In this document: positions 21,331 through 35,155 of the stretch, one piece after another
Layout of the letters: each line of letters starts with the position of its first letter
Numbering within the stretch: position 1 is the first letter of the stretch
NCBI GenBank assembly: GCA_940337035.1
Contig: OW679203.1
Coordinates: 81,111,061 to 81,175,060 of the forward strand
Origin: Agriotes lineatus
Lineage: Eukaryota; Arthropoda; Insecta; Coleoptera; Elateridae
DNA: 64,000 nt
Direction: 5' to 3'
Translations under genes and position numbers: made by a program
Notes under the pieces: generated by a model
Told to the model about the DNA's origin: nothing
Seen by the model: the letters and a program-made list of their open reading frames with translations, nothing else
The model's database searches: none

Positions 21331-24300
21331 GCCTTATGAAACACAGCTAGAAGCACTATCTTGCTATATTAAGGGGAGTCCTGCCAGCCTCTACATGAAA
21401 ATGTTGGATTGGGTCCTGAAGCGAATACAGGCGGCCGCTGTAGCCGGAGGAAAGTCAAACCGTCGCCAAAACTGCTCACTATTTACTGCGATGAACTCCC
21501 TACAGGAGCAAATCGCAAGAGAACCGCAATCATATGAGCTTGATGCCAAGGAGGCAGAGGCTTGTAGTAAGGACATGAAAGCACGCTTCAGCTGGAAATC
21601 GGCCTGAACGTGCTTGAAGAGACGCCGCTGTGCTTACTTCAATTGTTACAGAAACTCAAGGCTGAATTATTTTAAGGCTAGCCTTCCTTGAACATGGCTC
21701 ACTATCGAAAGAAAGACCGCACCGAGAAAATCTCCGCAGGTGTCCCCTCGAAGGTCGAGTGTTCTTTGGGCAAAATGTAATTCACGCGACGCCAAAAGCG
21801 AGGCGCGCGGGAAAACCATATTCGAAAACAAACTGTCTCGAGAAGCTATTTAATAGATTAACCCAAAATAAAATGGCGTTACAAAAGAAAAACTTATGGT
21901 CTGTTAAGTGATTTTGACGTCATTAAGCTATCCTTGTTATCAATTCCACGGTTGGGTATTATTAGTGCATTTAAGCTGAAATTATTCTATTTAAAATTTT
22001 CGGGTACGGCCCTGTTTAAAGTTCAACCCTGGATCTTAAAGCTACTTGTTAAATTTTATTTGGCCCAAACGTTAACGCGTCCCGAGCTGCGGAATTTTTC
22101 CCTGTAAGCATTTTCCTTTAACGCATAAAGCGCGCGGTTGTTGCAACCGTCGGTCGCCAGTACCCACATAAATCAAATTCTTTATTTCAAGCAGAAGCGA
22201 AAACAGTCCTTGAAGCCTTAGGTTATCTTTCAGGCAATTCAGCGCTCAAAGTTCTTGAAAATTGGTCGTGTAATTCGACACTCTGGGATTCGTTGCATCA
22301 GCAAGACATTTCTTCTAGAACATTCTATGGGACCATTGGAAATAAAGTTTGATAAGCCCTTAGTTAACCGCACATATAGAAATTATGGTTTTGGAGTTCG
22401 AAGTTTTTTTCCGTTGTGTTTCTTCGCGCGGAATTCGATTCGAAATAAAGATCGGTACCCAGCATTTGAGTGAGCAAGACGTATGTGAAATTTCGCGCCC
22501 CCGACTGTGGCGTTGTCGCTGCAGTTGGGGGAGCTTTTGTTAACGCATTAATGAACTTTTGGCTGCGTTGTTTTTGTGAGCTTTTGGCTGACTTTTGGTG
22601 ATTAACATGGTGAATCCTTTTTGGCGTTCGTGCAAACTTTCAAGTGCCTTTGGGGCACGTTAATGGCGAGTGCAGTTAAACCCGAATCTTCGAAGTGAAC
22701 ATTAATTGTTGGGTGTTTTTGGAAGCGCAGTGGGCGGTGAAGTGTAATTAACTCGACGTTGTTTAATGAAGGGCCGATTTTCGTTTACTACAGTTGGTCT
22801 CCAGGGAGACTTTTGGCACTTTTTGCCGATCCGATTAGAAACGTTATCTGAAGAGCCTCAACTAACTTTTTTTCCCTGTTAAGTCGGGAAAGAACTATTG
22901 CGTAATGCAGATCTGTGTCAACGTCGAGTTTAATTGAGAAAAGGGGCCGCCGCGCAACATCGTATTGGTTGCTGTCACACTTCTTCGATTGATGGTTTCT
23001 GCCGACTGTCTTCAATTCCCTCGAGTCCTGCTGCCTCTTCTGGAGAATTTGCTACACCTTTTTCACGTCTCGCCAGGCCTCCACGAGAACGAGTACATCT
23101 GCATCTAACACTGCATGCTTCAACTCAGGTAGGCGCCTTGTATTGTACCAATTAAATAACTCTGGTGCCTAACTTAATGTGCGATTTTATATTTTATTGC
23201 GTGTGTCAGTGCTTATAAACGTTGCGTACGTCCGCTAGGACCTATGATTTGTTTCAGTTAATGTTTACCAGGGGCTTTACTCCTGGCGTCCATTTTATGT
23301 CATTTGTTTTGGATCATAGTGTGTTTTTTTGTGTCTTTGTAACTAGCCCTTAAGATATATTTTGGTTTTGTGGGGCCCCCTTTCACATTCACGTAGGATA
23401 TCTTTTTACTAAATTTAAACTCACCTCCGGGTGTGTGTTTTAATGTACCGATTTGTGTAAACTGTCATTTGTGTCTTTAAATAATAAACCTGTTAAAGTC
23501 AGTTCATTCTTTTTATGAATTTTGAAACCCCTTCTGGGTCATTAACTAATCTAGTGTGGCAAAGGCCAAGTGTAATTAATTTTGTGAAGTTAAAGCATGC
23601 TCTTTTGAGTAAGTAAGCCCCAGAATTTGGGCCAGTCAGTGTTCTTTTGTTATTCTTTAGTGACGGTGGCCTTGAAGGTAAGTGATTTAACGACAAGGTC
23701 ACCCGGCTACTCGGAGGAGGCTTGGTAAACAACAGGCGGAGGTGTTCAGCAACGAACTTGGAGGACTTCTACATAGGCTACGTGTATTGTTCTTGGTTCT
23801 AGACACGTTAGCCACCCCTAACCAGAACCAAGTGGCGCTCAGGCATTTCTTTTTCTTTTAAGCAAGCTTTAGGGTAAGTACCCCGTCGGTTTTTCATTCA
23901 AGTCTTCGAACCACCTCTTCCCGACTGAGTTAAGTGCAGGTAACCGGAGCCACAAAATCTGCTCCAGCACATTAAGATCTGTGTTTTCTAGGGAAAACCG
24001 GCGAACCCTGTAGTTTGTACCCGATTTTTGACAGTGCTCTTGATCAATGTCGATCTGAGCATTTAATACCGTAACAGGTCTACTATTAATGCATCCAATA
24101 ACAATGTTTTTAAAAACTGTGTGGACTGGAAAAACCTGTGAGTTTTGCTGTTATGCAGATTGATCAATGACATTTCATCGATTTATTATATCTTTTTTTT
24201 AACTTTCTATGAAGAATACTAGAAGCTTTTACTCTTTTGTGGTACATGTTGATTAGTTTGTTTGGATTATCTTTGTATGTATTAACATGTGTATAGCAAA

Positions 24301-24739
24301 TAGCTGCTGTTGTAATGTTTGTGCTTATAGATAATAAACCTCTGTCTGATGTCTTGCATTACTAGCTGGTGAGGGCCCTCTAGATGTATAAAGTGGCGCC
24401 CACACTTGTTAATTTGCTCAAGCACTTGTCTGGATGGTCGACTCAATTAAGTTTATGCGATATAAATGCTACTATTGCAACTGACTTTATTAAATATAAA
24501 AAATGTCTATCAAGTATACTCCTTAAGTTCCATTTGGTTTTGCTTGATTTTTAACCTTCTCCCTTATATTCCCAAAGCGAGTCAACACCGATTTCCCTCA
24601 GGAGCAACAGGCAAATCCAACATTAAAGCATACGCCAGTAGAACAGTGCTAGTCAACTTCCCGTTGAACTTTGTAGAGATCTTCTCCCGAAACATACATA
24701 TTGGTGCAAAAAGCACACAGTGCTAAAAGACAAGCACGG
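21331..24739. other. GC-richer block with LTR-like signals, unassigned
   Basis: From about 21.4 to 24.0 kb the GC and CpG content is visibly higher than in the surroundings. Signals suggestive of LTR ends are AATAAA at 23483 and TGGCGC at 23833, and AATAAA at 24333 with TGGCGCC at 24394. The second set has the right spacing for a polyadenylation signal, a short U5 and a primer-binding site. No gag or pol frame is recognisable. Short open frames at 22255-22473 and 22934-23155 show no known domain. The second has a good donor-like CAG/GTAGGC near its end. Confidence 0.35.
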
Positions 24740-25330
24740 TACGAACACATTTAAGTTGTAAGTTTGTAACCTCATTGAATCAATGAAAGAAGAGAAAACT
24801 TACAAATACTCTGGTGTATACCATACAGAGAATATGACCATGACTCTGGAGATCCTAAAAACGTACACAAGTCGTTTGAATACTATCATTATGACTAAAT
24901 TAAAGATTTTGACGTACCCATTTGGCGTTATTAAGTAAACGACGACTGATGCAGAACGCATCGACAGGAAGACAGGAATTACTTTGAGTAAATTTCCAAG
25001 TAACCCATCGAAAAAATTACGATCCAAAAAGCTTAAACGTCAAACCAGTGGCTGGCCCGTGGCGACTCTCCCCTTAAAAGTATGAGTGGCATCATGGTCA
25101 TACCAGGCCAGATAGTCGTCAGAAGGCACTGCATTAAGTACACTGAGCGTCAAAAACTTGTAATAAGAATTTATTTGCTCAATTCGCTTACTGAATATTG
25201 TCAAAGATGTTATTTCGCCCGCTGAATATCTGCACCGCCAGAATTACCTAGACAAAATTCTGCATCTAAAAGTTGTTCAGCTCCACCATGCCAACTATTG
25301 TAACTTATTGTTACATTTAAAAATGACGCT
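24740..25330 (+). mobile_element. LINE reverse transcriptase post-core fragment
   Basis: Plus strand reads ESMKEEKTYKYSGVYHTEN, then LKILTYPFGVIK, TTTDAERIDRKTGITLSKF, and later AEYLHRQNYLDKILHLK. These match the order of the EETYKYLG, LTYSFGVIKW, LDRKTRxxLT and RHNxLAKILHQ segments that follow the catalytic core in one group of insect LINEs. Several frame changes and stops are present, so this is a dead fragment. Confidence 0.6.
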
Positions 25331-25799
25331 CTATATAAATGTCTAGGAATTGTGTGGGGGTAATTATTTCCAGACATAGTTAATTTAGAATTACGAGCCT
25401 TATGACATACGTTTGTTGAATAGCCCTCAGGTTTTGGGAAATTTGGGAATTTCTTAAAAAGATCTTCTACGTGCTGCTGATTTTAAATTCTTCTAACATC
25501 TCACGATTTCCCAAGCAGCATTAGTATTTGGTAGATGCAGCCACTAAAATGTATCTGACAATGTTAGGAATCAAGAATCTTTCAGAAATAAACATACCCC
25601 AAGCCACCTTTCAACGGGGTAGTAAAGCGCAATACCTGGCATCAGATCCAGTTTATGCCACATAGCCTCTCCTACTCAATTCTTACTCTCACCTTCACTT
25701 GGTGAACCCTGTCAACCCGAGCAACGCTACTGGAGATCTGGTAACCAATCCAGGTGAAAAATAGGGTGGGGATCAAACGAGGGAAGGAGAAATAGTTTT

Positions 25800-26095
25800 C
25801 CGAAAAGGGGGTTGGACTAACGGTCAACAACCCATAATCGTAAAATGTACCATAGGTACCGTTGTATTGAGCCTCGGAAGGAACGGATATTAAAAAGACA
25901 AAAACTGCGAGAACAGGACATGATCGAGAGGTCGCCCAAGACATAGATGGTCTGATAACATAGAGGAAGATGCGGAACAAATACTAAAAATAAAAAACTG
26001 GAAAGCATACGCACGGAGAAGAGAGGTGTGGAGGCAAAAAATAAAGGAGCCCAGGTCCAGATGAGACTGTAGCGCCAAGAAGAAGAAGAAGAAGC
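25800..26095 (+). mobile_element. LINE 3' tail (RTE-like) ending in AAG repeats
   Basis: Plus strand reads SRGRPRHRWSDNIEEDAEQ, then KIKNWKAYARRREVWRQKIK. This is the GRPRxRWxDxIxxD...NWxxxAxDRxxWR signature at the end of RTE-type LINE proteins. It stops shortly before a GAAGAAGAAGAAG tail at about 26081-26093, which is probably the element's 3' end. Confidence 0.65.
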
Positions 26096-29000
26096 CACTC
26101 TTCACATTTTGGTAGGTTTGTTTTCATAATGTTTACTTCAGAGTGTTGAAATATTTCAGGCTTTGCTCATTTTTTTTTGTACCACCCGCTTAGTGTGTGT
26201 GTATTTTCGGCTTGGTGCTTTGAAACCATCCCATAAGACTCTAGAGAAAGTATTCATTATTAGTTTGACAGTGTTCAGCTATAGTGGGCAAAAGTGACCA
26301 GAAATACTTTACGCACGCATGCACTCTTATCGTGGCTTGTTACTCACAGATTACAGTGCAATTCTGGGCAGATTATTTATTGCAGAATAAACTTTGTTGG
26401 TTATATTGTCACATGTACGGAAAAATTGCTTGTCACACCCTAATTATTTTTAGTTTTACTGCGGTGGTTGCTGGGTTGACGATTTTAATCGCATTCTGTT
26501 ATTTAACGTAGGCTAAGTTCAACGACTATGTCTTGTTAATCTTGGACAACTAGTACATAATTTGTATTAAAAATATTCGTACTCAAATGGCCGAACTCCC
26601 AGAAAACTTGGTTCATAAAGTAAATCAACTTCACATGAGAATGCCATCCGTACTACGTTTTCGCACGGCTTCCATGTATTGTTGGTAGACGTGTACCCGT
26701 GTAAGAAATTGCGAGGAAACTCCAATGTTACTTTCTAGTCAGCTTATTTGCATCTATTTAAAGAACTGTGTATGTACGTAAACAAATTTGACAATTACAA
26801 CTAGTTCAAAACAAGATAAAACCTAGAATAAAATCAGCATTAGGAATTCCTTCGTATACAACCAAATAAATATGGTTTTGACTGATTTTCCACTTTCATA
26901 ATCTTTTGACATTGACAACTGTCGAACTGTCATATAATTTTTTTAGGTAAGCTTTAATTGAACAAAACGACCCGTGTGTGTAATAATAATTTTTATAACG
27001 CATGAACCCGACCTGATTTAAGAATAATTGTTCTGCTGGAGCTAAAAATTTTTAATAAAACCAATAATCAATGATTTATATCAAAGAGCATATAATTTAC
27101 ATAAATTCATCTAAAACAGAAATTTTTTACAATAAAAAAAATAATATCATAAGCGTTATACCAATACCATTATCGATTTACACTAGTGATATTTTTTTTG
27201 TGTTTACGGCAGTGTGAACATTTCCCATTTCTTTTTGCCTCTTTTGAACAATTTTGCAAATATTATGTAATGTTTCGAAGCAGATTGAATATATTGTAAA
27301 TAAACATTGGGTTACGGCAATCTATGATTTGTATCTGTTGCTTTATGAAAACGATTATGTGCTTTCGGGATTTACATAGTAGGTTTTCTGGTTTGAACCA
27401 TCTCGAACCACTAGTGCTTTTGGACAACCTACCCCACCCTGTTCAGAAGCTATGGTCGAACTTTGCTACACTGCACGACAGTGGATCACGGTGCCTTGTT
27501 TTCACAGAGAAATCATTTGAACATTAGTGAGCATTAATTTTTACTTTCTAAACGTTCATCGTGTATCATTGTCTTATAAATTAAGACAGCAATGGAGGCC
27601 AGATAGTGTTGTAATCCTCCCAATAGTAATACCCACCACTGGTATTAACTACTTGTCGGTCATCCTCAACACTTGCAACTTTCTCCGAGTTTTTGACCAT
27701 GAAATACGTAGTTGAATTTTATTTTACTTCGACCTGATTACAATAGTTAGTAATAGCACCCTGAACGAAAAACCCGGATGATAATAATAATTTTAAAAAA
27801 CAAATAATATTTCATACTAAACTCCATTACTAGTTTTCACTACTATTATAAGTATATTAGAGATCGTCTTGTAGTAGCTCGATTTTTTATAGAAAAAGGT
27901 ACATATCTTTCATTCAACTATTTCAGTACAACACTATAGTCCATCAAATACTTGCTAAAGAAGCAAAAGTACATTAAATATGCTTTGCAAAACCTATTTT
28001 TGATTACAAATATTCCTTTCCATGTCACCCTAATAACTTTAATTTGTCTTTATTCGTAGAAAACAGAACAGATTTAACTATAAATTAATATATTAATTGG
28101 TAATTAAGAGACCTAATGCTTAAAGATAGGCAACATAGAATTTAGAAGAAGATGAAGAAGAATTTTTATTTCACCATATTTACTGTTATTATTTGCTGCT
28201 ATTTTATAAGGGAATAGTTGCTGTTGTAAAATCTTTCCATTTTCCTTTATCGCCTGTGATTATTTTGAGTTGCGCAATGGATTTTTCCGTCTCTTCTACT
28301 GTAACGCCGCGTTATATTTTTTGGCGTTTCTATAATGGATTGCGCCCTTTGTATTTTTGGCGCTCGCATCTTTAACTTCTTAGTAGGCAGCTCACACCTT
28401 CATTTCCGACCTTGCTGCAGTCAGGGAAATTTTCAATTTCGAATGCGCACACCTTGTAATAAGCAGGGCAAGTCGCCAAATTTTTTGAACACGCGTTTTT
28501 TCTGCGCCTGGCACTCGAGTCGTGAAGTTGATCTTGAGATTTTCCACTTGTGACCAACCGCGATCTGCTCCACGTGAATCCCGACATCGAGTAGTGCTGT
28601 TTATTTGGCGTTGGGGGATGATTTTGCCATCACTTTCATGTGCGAGCATAAATTCCAGTCGCATACATAAAGTTTGGCCCATTATAGAGCTTTGAGCGAT
28701 TATTGCTGGAACTGCACGCTTATGGACGAAGCTGCAGTTGAGATGACCCGTCAAACATTTCTGCAAGGTAAATTTTCTGCGCTGGAGGTACTTTTCTGGC
28801 GTCCAGTGAGGTGCAACTACTATTCGTCGACCACGTTACTACCTGGAGAAGACCTGTGTTGAAGCTACGCAGTAAGTGCATGCTGTTTTTTGCTAACTTT
28901 CAGTGGACTTGCTTGTTGACTGAACAGGAGGTTCAGCCTACGTTAATTTATGCGATGATTGCATAAACATAGGTCTTTGGTTACCAATCACGCGCGGATG

Positions 29001-31299
29001 GAGTAAACTTTTGGTCAATCTTCTTGTCTCATGGACGATTTCGAAAAGGGATCTACTGAAATCATGCACAGAGCATGTGCAGGTTACTGTACAGTTTTTT
29101 GCTCAAACTCGATCGCAGGGCTTGTCGATTCAAATTAAGTGTTATTAGAGCCTGCGATCGGGCAGTTTTGTCAGCTCAGCTTCTAGAATGTTTGTATGGC
29201 ATTCTAGATTTTAAAACTATGTTTTACCAAATGTGTTATGGTTGACACAATAATTTTGGGGTTTTCGCCAAATATAATTTATTACTAATTTTGCTGCTGT
29301 AGTTCACCAGGTTTTACCTGAGTTTAAATATCTTTATTGTCACTTCTGGACATTATTGAGCCTTCCGCTCCTATTAATAGTGCTTAATATTTGTGATCTC
29401 TCTTAATGATAATTAAATCTACTATTTACTGCTACTGTAATTTTTTAGTTTATCGGTTAATATAAACCTTCATAAACCTGCCCGTTATTTTTTGTTAGGA
29501 TTGTAAAGCGGAAGACATCCAAGATAGGTAGCGAAGTGAACTGTTAAATTTGCTTTTTGTTGTAAATAATGACTGGCGCCTTCTTGTATTTTAAATATAA
29601 TATATGTATTTTCTAATCTTAAGATTCGTGTAAGGGTGCTACACTACAAAGTTCTCACGCAGTTTGTTTTTGGTTAACCTGGTTTTCTTCGCACTGGTGC
29701 AGTCCACTCCCGTGCGGTTGGACATAGTTCTTTTTGTAAGCCGAGTGTTTAAACTACAAAAAGTGAATTTAATACGAAAATTCGCATGTGATCAGTAAAG
29801 CACTGAGAGCACCAATCACCAACTAGAAACTTAAATCAAATGTTTCCCCTCTGGTGGATATACTAAACACTAGCAATAAATTACACTAAGTTGAAGAATC
29901 TGTAGCATACCATTATTACAAAAATATTAAACGTTGAATGCCCTAGACCACATTCTCTACAAAGAAACATTAATGCGTAACTAATAAATAATAACAAATC
30001 GTACTGATGGTTGTTTACCAGTAGAAAACAATACAATTAAATTTAAGATATACAATGTGTATCCTCAGTGACGGGCGTGATTAGACATGCTGGGCGTTTC
30101 CAATCGTAGCGCAATTACAAGCTGCGACGACGGGTGCACGAAAGGATGGAGCATAAATAAATCGGACATTGAACGCTGCCTACATGCTCTGAAAATTCAG
30201 GAGAGTGCTAGAACGGACTGTGGTTCCAGACGTTAGAGCAAAATCTGTCGCCCAAAGGTGGGTGAAACAGCAACCAGCGGCTACTTCAACTTTATCTTGA
30301 AAAAGAAAAAGCAAAGATTACAATTTCGGTCAGCCAACAGATGCTTTGCTTCCAAATACTAGCGAATCCTAAGTTAACGAGACGGATACAGCAACTTACC
30401 AAACCAGTAAAACTTCTGCATCGAGGATTTTTCGGGATACACTCGTTCACAAAGCATCACCAATAAGAGCCCCAACGAAACTTGGACTCCCAAAACTTAC
30501 CAGAAAGGAGATGAGAAGTAGAAAATATTTAGCCCTGTACAGAAGTTAAAAAACGAACGCCAAATGTGAATCCAAATATCGCCAAAAACTTTATAAACAA
30601 CCTGATATACACAATTACGTGAAAAGTTACCGAATATACAGCAATAATGGGTATAATTAAAATAAATTATTTTAGAACCGCATTAGAAATCCAAGGATGA
30701 GATGAGCAAAGAAGTAGAACATTTCGAATTACGCCATGCTCGTGATAGCAATTTATTAGCGAACGCTAAAAGAAAGAGGTTTCAGATTTTTTTATACGTA
30801 TACAATAAGTTACTTAAGTTACTTATTAAATGCTGTAATAAGTCTAAGAAGAAGTTGTAAATGCCCTCATATCAAAAGATACAAAAAATGAAATAGTTAA
30901 GACTGCTGCTTCTATCACTATATACAAGTGTAGAAGCGTGGCAACTGCAAGCAAAATGAAGAACAAGATATTTTAAATGTTAAAGCAGAGCAAGAATTTA
31001 GGTGCAAATGCATATGATCTCGCCCCATAAGCGGAGATTATCACATGGAACAGCTACCTGTTTCCAGCAAATGGTTTCCTTGGCTTCTCAATTCCTAACT
31101 CTACTTAAAACAGGGAGGCTGCTTGTAGGTTAGCGCTTTGACGCACGTGGCTAGGCGCCTCGGCACCATGCTTTCCGGGAATTTGAAAAAGAGAACCGGA
31201 ACAGTGGGCTGTTAATAGTGGAATTACTTGTTCAAACCTGTATCTGCAGGCAAAATCGTATACAATTGCTGATTGTTGCACTTGAATAATCAAACAGCA
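26096..31299. other. Long stretch with no recognised gene
   Basis: About 5.2 kb without a convincing coding region. A GC-richer patch at 28230-28870 carries overlapping short open frames on both strands, none with a recognisable domain. A TGGCGCC motif occurs at 29574 without other LTR evidence. A hairpin TCTAGAATG...CATTCTAGA lies near 29183-29209. The remainder is AT-rich and featureless. Confidence 0.4.
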
Positions 31300-32000
31300 A
31301 ACATTGACCTATGGAGTTTTATGCTAGAACTTTGCTCTAGGGCGTGAATCCATGCCTCGAGGAAGTGTTCCTTCGTCACTGGTAACAAAATTTGTAGGCG
31401 TATGGAAAATGTTTGAGTAAAAGGGATTGGGTGCATTGTATCTGCAGTGCACCTAAGTCTTTACAACTACCTTAATGCTAGCAAGGTTTCTTCTGTATGG
31501 ATCGTCCAACATTGGGTGAAGCAAATAAAACACCATGTTGCTTGATACAGGGAAATTTTGAGAAAGCTTAAAAATGAAACATTTTGTCAAGTCAAAAGCA
31601 GATTAACAGCGTGGCTTCATTAATATGATTACCCATAAAATCACAAAATTTGGTGTGGGGGTTCATGATGAGAAAGCTCCAGTCACAATTTGAAGACTAC
31701 GGTTAGTGAAAAAGAGGGTGATTGCTGTGTTTTTTTCACAGCAGCGGAAATTTTGGAACATCTGAAAGCTCTGAAGCACTGTTAAGCGGTACAAAAGCGA
31801 TGCCCACCTCGTGTTCTACAGAAACTCAAAATTTTTCATGTTTTCTGCACCACGACGACGTCCCTGCACATTAGACGTATCGTTAATTTGTCAACGACCA
31901 GGTTGAATGTGCTTGTACACACCCATAGTATAAAGTTTTGAAAATACAATTTTCAAAGTGCTGGTAAAACACTTCAATTAATTTTGGAAGCTGTAATACT
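31300..32000 (+). mobile_element. Degraded mariner-like transposase relic
   Basis: Near 31843-31875 the plus strand reads FLHHDDVPAH, matching the LLHHDNAPAH motif around the second catalytic Asp of mariner transposases. Upstream, QNLVWGF and CFFHSSGNFG fall where the WRF/VxxxFFDxxG segments of mariner would be. Reading requires frame changes and stops are frequent. No terminal inverted repeats were found. Confidence 0.4.
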
Positions 32001-33643
32001 TCATATCATATAAAAACATGTTATGCAAGAAGAACGTTAATTAGAAAAATTAAATTGCTTTCAAAAGTAGACGTCATCAGTTTACAAGGTAGCGTCTGCA
32101 CCATCCGATCAAATATTCTGATGAGAAACAATAATATACGTAATTGGAATTCTCGAAAATTGCTGTCCATAAACAAACCTAATGACAACATTTCTGACCC
32201 GCATGTCTAATAGGACAATCTGTTTTGCTAAGTTTAATATAATTATTGACCACATCCACATTTCAGTCGCCTTGAATAATGCACAATGCATTTAACTATG
32301 GCAAAGTGTTTTTATGACGTAAATCACATCGAAGCCGTTGCAAAGTCCTCGGAAAACAGGGGATCTTTCCTTCTTAAAATATTTCCAGAAATTAGATTCC
32401 GTCATGATGTACATGCGAAGAACGCAATTGTAACCACAAGTTTAAAAGTGGAAACTGTTTAATTACACTTGAACGCTATAAATTCCAGCGAACAGCTAAA
32501 TTATAGTAATTGATTAAACGCATTATTTGTTAATGTGCGTCCTTTCTTACGTTAGTAGGTGCGCAGGTATAGAATTACTATTTTTATTTTTTGTAAAACA
32601 ATAATACATTTAATTTGTCGAACTATAACGCGTGGCTAAAATTAGCAGTTATTATCGAGTTCAAGAGTAACCATATAATCATATAAACTTATTTAATACT
32701 GTGAGTTGTTTGATAATGCAACAAAACTTCTACGTACAATTTCCACAATGAAAATTTTTAATTTTTTGCTTTTGTACAAAAACAGAACGCCACCATCTTT
32801 CTATTCAGCGTATAATTAAATCACCACATTAGTTAACTAGTTAACAAGCCAATAGGTTCGAAGTTTTTCAAAAATTGTTTAGACGAATTTTTAAGATGCT
32901 AACAACAAATTACTTTATATATAATAATATACGAATAAAATACATTAATAGAATTCAAAAAAAAACTCGATTCCAGCAGCTGTAACAGGAAAACTCAACC
33001 ACGCAACCAATATTCGCATGCAACCTCAATCACAAATTATGCGATAATGCTGTTTGAGCCCCACCGTTGTAAGCCATATTGAAATGAGACGCTTGTTAGC
33101 CCCTTCGTTAGGACGCTAAATTATATGAGACGTCTCGTACGCTTTAGTATTTGTAGAAAATAATTGCCCTGTTGTTTGCTTAACTAGCTCAGTACACGTG
33201 AAACCTTTATCTCACTTCAGTTCGTAGGTAGGAAAGGTCAGCTAAAATCAATTTCAACAATGTTCACAAGAAAATCAAATTTTTTACAAAAATAAACACA
33301 GATATATTATCTTTACATATAAAACAATAACAAATAGGATTAAATTAAAAGTAAATAACCATTTCTAAACAAAATAGTTGATACCAAATAAACGTTAAAC
33401 TGTATGCAAGTCTGGCTTCCCGATTGTATAGAAACCCGGCGTTGCGATGTGCATACGTATTTACTTGTCTAGTCATCGCAATCCTTTGCGGTCACGAAAT
33501 TTGTACAACATTTTAAAGCAACCGCTTATCGCACACACTGCAAACATGCCCTATATCAGATTACCTTAAACTTGAAGCCTGGAAACTGTTGAGTAGCACT
33601 CAGACTGGACTACGTAATCCCGTCAATGTAACGTCAAGGTTTC
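32001..33643. other. AT-rich sequence without recognised features
   Basis: No gene or repeat recognised. The part just left of 33644 may be the remainder of the Gypsy 3' LTR, but its end could not be placed because there is no second full LTR to compare. Confidence 0.4.
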
Positions 33644-34158
33644 TATTATCAACTATTGTTTTGCATACATACTAAGGCTATGTGATTATCCCGACATCTC
33701 GTTTCCTTTTGTATATTGAGTTTCCTTGATGGAAATACTTGTTCGCCGCATCGAGTAGTTTGTCTTCTTTCGCTAGACTATTTTATTTTGGTGCGAAAAC
33801 TTTGAACCTGTCATCTGGTTTTGGTTATCTTTAAGCTGGCGATTGTAGTTCCCATTCGCCAGGTGGGGTTGTGCTATAACCTGACACTGATTTTGGATCA
33901 GCAGGTCGTGGTCTTGGGCTTGTCTTTCTTAGAAACCAGGAATTTCTTCTGTATGTTTTGCCTTCTGGGGTTTTATATTGAATGCGTGAGTTTCTGGTAG
34001 TTTGTTCTGATTTGTGCTGGTAACCATTTATATTGTTGTTTCTGTATAGTATTTTCTTTCCTTTTTCAAATTCCTGCGCGAGTTAGAACCTATGTCAACA
34101 TTAACCTTTTTTGTGTATATACTTTTATTTAACTTTTCATCGACTCGCTTTATTACTT

Positions 34159-34632
34159 TGTAACGTTAGCGCCTGTAGCAAATTTGTCTAAAGCATCAAT
34201 ATTATGCCAGAAATTTGTACGGCGCTAATTTCCGTCACTATCGGAGTTTACATCGGCCTTGCGCTCGCATAAGCGATAAGATAACATCTCCCAGCGGTGC
34301 GCCGAGTCGCGTACAAGCACGCACCGCGCAGCCTCCCACTTAATTGTAACTGGAGCGACTGCACCGATAACGCGGTCGAACAAGTATAAAAGCAACTTCC
34401 GCGTCCACTTCAATCACTTGAGTCTTCAATTTGAGTTCCTTGATTTCCCTCCCCTTAATACATTCCTATCCCTATCTTGTGACAGGTTTCTCACTCATAG
34501 CGCATCTCTCCTAAGCTGGACCTGACCGAGTTCTACCTTGTGACAGGTTTTTGTCTCATAGAATAATCGGTTAACTCAAACCTCGCACCCAACGTCCTCT
34601 ACGTTACGTTGACCGCCTTCACCGAGGTTACA
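34159..34632 (+). mobile_element. Solo-LTR-like sequence inside the Gypsy relic
   Basis: The segment begins TGTAACGTTAGCGCC and ends CGAGGTTACA, giving TGTAAC/GTTACA ends as in LTRs. It contains TATAAAAG at 34385 followed by an ACTTCAATCACTTGAGTC-like start region, and two copies of CTTGTGACAGGTTT about 60 bp apart. An alternative right end is TGTGTAACA at 35108, which would make a 950-bp LTR. No clear 5-bp target duplication was seen for either boundary. Confidence 0.4.
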
Positions 34633-35155
34633 ATAACCTAAAAACTCACTAAAATACTAGCTTACCTGTAGGAACAGCATTGTAAGTACAAAGACGTCAT
34701 CCTGGTAGCTTACCGAACGCAAATTGCACTGTATCGGCCAGGACACTGAATCGTACGCCGCCTTCCAGCGGTTTCGCGGCCAATTTACCTGCAATCGACG
34801 GCCTTTTGCACACCAGAAAAACCACGGGACCTGCACGGCTTAACACACTGCCAGTGAAAGCCAGGTATCCTGTATTCTTTGCGTTTCCCGAAATTTTTGC
34901 AGACGGCAAAACATAAACAAACAGCCATTTCCCGGCCCGCATATACTCTGTCTCAAACCTGTCGTTCAAAGCGCTGGATCTACAAAGCAGAAGACCTACA
35001 CGGACACGGGGCCGACAACCTGGTAAACCTTAGGCGTAATTTGGGTTGCAGCCCCGTCCACAGAAACGAAGTACATACAGATTCACCCAAATATAATTTG
35101 TGTAACAATATTATTATACATATCATGCCGCATTACAGTTTATGTTTGTAATTAT

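Noticed and set aside
25672..26105. Three overlapping minus-strand frames with signal-peptide-like, hydrophobic residues
   Set aside because: They are antisense to a plus-strand LINE tail with a clear GRPRHRWSDNIEED signature.
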